Origin: CANJDH01 sp964443245
Lineage (GTDB): Bacteria > Pseudomonadota > Gammaproteobacteria > Burkholderiales > JAEUOS01
Assembly: GCA_964443245.1 (NCBI GenBank)
Contig: CAYUEG010000002.1
Coordinates: 10,584-74,583 of the forward strand
Reading direction: 5' to 3'
Length of the DNA: 64,000 nucleotides
Positions 61,029 through 64,000 of the stretch are shown here, piece after piece. Numbering within the stretch: position 1 is the first letter of the stretch; each line of letters opens with the position of its first letter. The translations under genes and the position numbers were made by a program. A model generated the notes under the pieces. It worked only from the letters and a program-made list of their open reading frames with translations. It was not told where the DNA came from and made no database searches.

Positions 61029-61049
61029 GCGGTTGCGCACCGCAATCGC
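61029..61049 (+). terminator. Weak hairpin after the phosphatase gene
   Basis: GCGGTTGCG and CGCAATCGC (9 pairs with one G-T), loop CAC, 5 bases past the phosphatase stop in the 93-base gap before the convergent cheB. No T-run follows, so termination here may need Rho. Confidence 0.35.
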
Positions 61050-61117
61050 AGGGTGCCGTCGCCACGGCCACAGACCACCGACCGGTGAAAGCGGCAGGCA
61101 GCCTCGTGGGCCAGGGT

Positions 61118-62191
61118 TCAGACGCGGATGGCGCGTCCTTCCGTTCCGGAGCAGTGGGCCAGCAGGCTGGCGGCGATCCCGGAAAGCGGCAACACCTCGT
61201 GCACGGCACCGGCCGCAATCGCCTCACGTGGCATGCCGAATACCACGCAGGAGGCCTCGTCCTGGGCAATGTTGTAGGCGCCCGCTTCGCGCATCTGCAA
61301 CATGCCCTGAGCGCCGTCCTTGCCCATGCCAGTCAGCATCGCCGCCACGGCGGACTTGCCGGCATGTTGTGCGGCGGAGCGGAACAGCACCTCGACCGAT
61401 GGTCGATGGCGGTTGACCGGGGGATCGTCCGACAGCGCAGTGACATAGTTGGCGCCGCTTTTCTGCAGGGCCAGATGCCGGTTTCCGGGGGCGATATAGG
61501 CGTGCCCAGGCAACACGCGCTCACCGTGCTCGGCCTCCTTCACACTGATCTGGCACAAGCGGTCGAGGCGCTCGGCGAAGCTGCGGGTGAAGCCCGCAGG
61601 CATGTGCTGGGTGATCAGAATGCCCGGGCAGTCCGGCGGCATTTCCAGCAGGACTTCGCGGATCGCCTCGGTGCCGCCGGTTGATGCGCCTATCAGGATC
61701 AGCTTTTCGGTGCCGAGGTGGCCGATCGGGCGGGGGGGCGGCCGCTTTGGGGCGGAACCGACGCTGGCAGGGCGGAGTGGCATGCGGGCGCTTGCCGCCG
61801 CGCGAATCTTGTCGGTCAGGGTCTGCGCGTAGTCCAGCAGCCCGCGTGTGATGTCGAGCTTGGGCTTGGGCACGAAATCGACTGCGCCAAGTTCCAGGGC
61901 GCGCAGGGTCGCTTCTGCGCCAGCCTCCGTCAGGGAAGACACCATCACCACCGGCATGGGACGCAGTCGCATCACGCGTTCCAGGAAGTCGAGGCCATCC
62001 ATGCGCGGCATTTCGATATCGAGCGTCATCACATCCGGGTTGAGGTCGCGCACCATCTGCCGTGCGACCAGAGGATCCGAGGCAGCACCGACTGCCACCA
62101 GATCAGGCTGCTCGTTGACGATCTTGGTCAGAAGGCCGCGAATCAGGGCGGAATCGTCGACGATCAGGACGCGGGTTTTCTTTGTAGTCAT
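61118..62191 (-). CDS. cheB: Chemotaxis methylesterase CheB
   Basis: CheB removes methyl groups from receptors and deamidates them; phosphorylation by CheA activates it. The 357-aa protein has a receiver (VDDSALIRGLL, Asp in VMTLDIEMPRMDG, Lys in VPKPKL) and an esterase domain with catalytic Ser (LIGASTGGTEAI), His (ITQHMPAGFT) and Asp (MLTGMGKDGAQG). Its start is 42 bases after cheD on the same strand. Confidence 0.98.
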   Translation of the reverse strand: MTTKKTRVLIVDDSALIRGLLTKIVNEQPDLVAVGAASDPLVARQMVRDLNPDVMTLDIEMPRMDGLDFLERVMRLRPMPVVMVSSLTEAGAEATLRALELGAVDFVPKPKLDITRGLLDYAQTLTDKIRAAASARMPLRPASVGSAPKRPPPRPIGHLGTEKLILIGASTGGTEAIREVLLEMPPDCPGILITQHMPAGFTRSFAERLDRLCQISVKEAEHGERVLPGHAYIAPGNRHLALQKSGANYVTALSDDPPVNRHRPSVEVLFRSAAQHAGKSAVAAMLTGMGKDGAQGMLQMREAGAYNIAQDEASCVVFGMPREAIAAGAVHEVLPLSGIAASLLAHCSGTEGRAIRV

Positions 62192-62233
62192 CGGTTATTC
62201 GCGGGTGAGGGCTCTTGGTGGGCCGTGCCCTGA

Positions 62234-62839
62234 TCAGGCGAACAGCTCAATCTCGCCGCTGGCCGGCGCCGTGCTCAGCTGCTGGCGATACTCGCGCTCG
62301 CGGATCGCCACGGTATCGTTGTGCTTCTCGCGCAGATGGCGCACCAGCACCTTGCCGGAACGCGGAAAAAAGTACACCTTGCGCGGATAAATGCCTTCGA
62401 GGTCCTCGGCCATGACCGGGATCCCCTCCATCTTGAGAAACTGGCGCACGAACGCGGCGTTGCGCTGCCCGACATCCGAAGTGGTCATGCTCGCGACGAC
62501 CGCACCGCCACCGAAGACCTTGGCTTCAAGGTGGGAGCGGGCAGCACCGGATCGTGCCAGTTGATTGAGCAGCAACTCCATGGCGTGAACGCCGTAGCGT
62601 GCGGACCCGGTGACGGCGTCGTCGCCCCCCCCTTCGGGCAGCATGAAGTGATTCATGCCGCCGATGCCGGAGCGGCGATCCCGGATGCAGGCGGCGACGC
62701 AGGATCCCAGCACGGTAGAAATGATGGTGTCCTCGGAAGACACATGGCAACCCCCCGGCAGGATCTTGGCCGCTTGCAGCCCGAAGTTGCGATCAAAGTA
62801 GAGGTGGGGCGGTGGCGTTCCGCCAATCGGCAGGGACAT
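62234..62839 (-). CDS. cheD: Chemoreceptor glutamine deamidase CheD
   Basis: CheD deamidates receptor glutamines. The 201-aa protein has the catalytic Cys (TVLGSCVAACIRD) and His (GIGGMNHFMLP) with the TSDVGQRNA segment. It is long by about 40 residues compared with the Bacillus enzyme, mainly at the C-terminus (REKHNDTVAIREREYRQQLS). It is 14 bases after cheR. Confidence 0.96.
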   Translation of the reverse strand: MSLPIGGTPPPHLYFDRNFGLQAAKILPGGCHVSSEDTIISTVLGSCVAACIRDRRSGIGGMNHFMLPEGGGDDAVTGSARYGVHAMELLLNQLARSGAARSHLEAKVFGGGAVVASMTTSDVGQRNAAFVRQFLKMEGIPVMAEDLEGIYPRKVYFFPRSGKVLVRHLREKHNDTVAIREREYRQQLSTAPASGEIELFA

Positions 62840-62853
62840 GGCTGTTGGCGGCT

Positions 62854-63819
62854 TTATGCGTCGGTTCGGCTGTAGACGGTTTTCCCCTGCAGCCTGAATT
62901 GCTGGCAGGTGGAGGCGATATGTTCGGAATGCCCGCAGAACAGCAGTGCCCCGGGCGGCATGACCCCGGCAAAGCGCTCAATGATGCGTTGCTGGGTGGG
63001 CTTGTCGAAATAGATCATCACGTTGCGGCAGAACACGGCATCGAACGGGCCCATGCGTGGCCAGACCGGGTCAAGCAGGTTGATGCGCTGGAAGGTGATG
63101 CGGTCACGCAATGCGGGCCGCGCCTTGACCTGCCCGCTGCGTTCATTGGTCCCCCGGAGGAAGTACTTGCGCAGAAGGGCGGGATCCACCGCGTGTGTTG
63201 CGCTTTCTTGGTACTCACCCGCCCCGGCAGTGAGCAGCACTTCCGTATCAATGTCACTGGCAAGAATCTGCAGGCGGCTGCTTGAATTGCCCAGTGCCTC
63301 AAGGGCTGTCATGGCGATGGTGTAGGGTTCCTCACCGGTGGAAGCAGCCGTGCACCAGATGCGGATCTCGGATTGGTGTTTCAGGGAGGCCAGGTGCTGT
63401 GCCAGCACCGGAAAATGATGGCCCTCGCGGAAAAACGCCGTCAGGTTGGTCGTCAGGGCATTGACAAAGGCCTCCCACTCGGTCGAATTCGGATCATCCA
63501 GACGATCCAGATACTGACTGAAGGAGGTGAGCCGGCAGGCGCGCAAGCGCCGCGCCAGACGGTTGTACACCATGCTTTGTTTGCCGGCGTGCAGGCTGAT
63601 GCCCGCACGCTGGTGAATCAGACGCTGGACGCGCTCGAACTCACGGGACGTGAATGGGAACTCATGGGCGGAACCGGACGAGGCGCCGGAGGGCGCCGCC
63701 GGCAATGACACCCCTGCCATCGGCGCTGTGGTGCGTGCCGGTGTCCGCGGCGGCAAGCTGGCGACATGTCGTTCAGCACTGCGAGGCTGGTCCGGAGCGA
63801 ATCTCAAAACTCCTCCCAT
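62854..63819 (-). CDS. cheR: Chemotaxis methyltransferase CheR
   Basis: CheR methylates receptor glutamates with S-adenosylmethionine. The 321-aa protein has the N-terminal CheR helix domain (FTSREFERVQRLIHQRAGISLHAGKQSMVYNRLARRLR) after a 50-residue Pro/Ala-rich extension, and the SAM-binding core (WCTAASTGEEPYTIAM, VFCRNVMIYFDKP). ATG 63819 overlaps the receptor stop by 16 bases; a later start (Met34) would remove most of the extension. Confidence 0.97.
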   Translation of the reverse strand: MGGVLRFAPDQPRSAERHVASLPPRTPARTTAPMAGVSLPAAPSGASSGSAHEFPFTSREFERVQRLIHQRAGISLHAGKQSMVYNRLARRLRACRLTSFSQYLDRLDDPNSTEWEAFVNALTTNLTAFFREGHHFPVLAQHLASLKHQSEIRIWCTAASTGEEPYTIAMTALEALGNSSSRLQILASDIDTEVLLTAGAGEYQESATHAVDPALLRKYFLRGTNERSGQVKARPALRDRITFQRINLLDPVWPRMGPFDAVFCRNVMIYFDKPTQQRIIERFAGVMPPGALLFCGHSEHIASTCQQFRLQGKTVYSRTDA

Positions 63820-64000
63820 TCATCTTCGGAGCTGCTCGCGGCCGTCATTTTCGACAGGGTCGCGCGCGCCGTTGCCGGGGCAGGGCGCATGCTGGCCGTG
63901 GGCTTGGGGCCAGAACCGTTGGTGGGAGCGGGTTTCGGGCTGTTTCCGAGGGAGGGGGAAGGGTTGGCACCATCGACCACGAAGACACCGACGGTCTGGG
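63804..64000 (-). CDS. Chemoreceptor C-terminus (5' part beyond window)
   Basis: About 65 codons are visible, ending at a TGA. The frame reads QTVGVFVVDG, a Pro/Ser/Ala-rich linker (SLGNSPKPAPTNGSGPKPTASM) and the tail SSEDEWEEF. A Pro-rich flexible linker and a final W-x-x-F pentapeptide are the CheR/CheB-docking tail of high-abundance chemoreceptors (NWETF in Tar and Tsr). The overlap with cheR supports this. The body of the gene lies outside the window, so the identity is inferred from the tail only. Confidence 0.75.
   Translation of the reverse strand, partial: QTVGVFVVDGANPSPSLGNSPKPAPTNGSGPKPTASMRPAPATARATLSKMTAASSSEDEWEEF

Noticed and set aside
1..64000. tRNA, rRNA, CRISPR, insertion sequence or prophage genes
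   Set aside because: None was recognised by eye. Every gene of more than about 100 codons fits flagellar, chemotaxis or signalling families, with no transposase or integrase.

Overview
The window is a 64 kb flagellar, chemotaxis and signalling superlocus from a high-GC Gram-negative bacterium. A betaproteobacterium is the best fit: an FlhDC master regulator, CheZ, CheD, a RsbW/STAS/PP2C module, FlgM/FliA control, L- and P-ring genes (flgH, flgI) and a muramidase-type flgJ occur together. Nearly every base is coding, genes are packed with ATGA-type overlaps, and no RNA genes, insertion sequences, CRISPR arrays or phage genes were seen. Genus cannot be decided from the sequence alone.

Layout. 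1-8005 (minus): basal body/export block fliF-G-H-I-J-K-L-M (fliM is cut by the window edge), with fliE divergent at 8194. 8576-14780 (minus): filament block fliC, fliD, fliS, fliT, then a second FliK-like protein, a free-standing FlhB switch domain and the c-di-GMP brake YcgR. 14781-15504: a 724-base regulatory region between fliC and flhDC with a sigma-28 promoter and several dyads. 15505-24313 (plus): flhD, flhC, motA, motB, cheV, cheY, cheZ, cheA and an unusual chemoreceptor, closed by a 21-bp-stem terminator. 24416-24613 (minus): a small acidic unknown protein. 24803-35194 (plus): flhB, flhA, flhF, a degenerate FlhG, fliA, a giant multi-PAS/GAF histidine kinase and an Rcp1-like response regulator. 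35180-37209 (minus): flgA, then flgM-flgN-response regulator behind a sigma-28 promoter. 37498-47798 (plus): flgB-C-D-E-F-G-H-I-J-K-L. 47744-51383 (minus): pseudo-receiver, REC-HPt protein and REC-PAS-GGDEF-EAL protein behind a predicted sigma-28 promoter. 51572-56706 (plus): diguanylate cyclase, PAS histidine kinase, REC-RsbW-type kinase. 56735-59292 (minus): NarL-type regulator and its REC-PAS-HisKA_3 kinase. 59512-61024 (plus): STAS anti-sigma antagonist and SpoIIE-type phosphatase. 61118-64000 (minus): cheB, cheD, cheR and the 3' end of a chemoreceptor ending in a CheR-docking tail.

How it works together. FlhDC should switch on the export and basal body genes and fliA; FliA, held by FlgM until the hook is finished, then drives fliC, flgM and, from promoter matches seen here, at least one signalling operon. 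CheA-CheY-CheZ with CheR/CheB/CheD and CheV control the motor; YcgR adds c-di-GMP braking, and c-di-GMP makers and breakers lie in the same locus. The most interesting accessory part is a partner-switching module (REC-RsbW-like kinase, STAS protein, PP2C phosphatase) split around a two-component pair. By analogy with the Pseudomonas HsbR/HsbA-FlgM circuit it may feed into FlgM/FliA. That link is inference.
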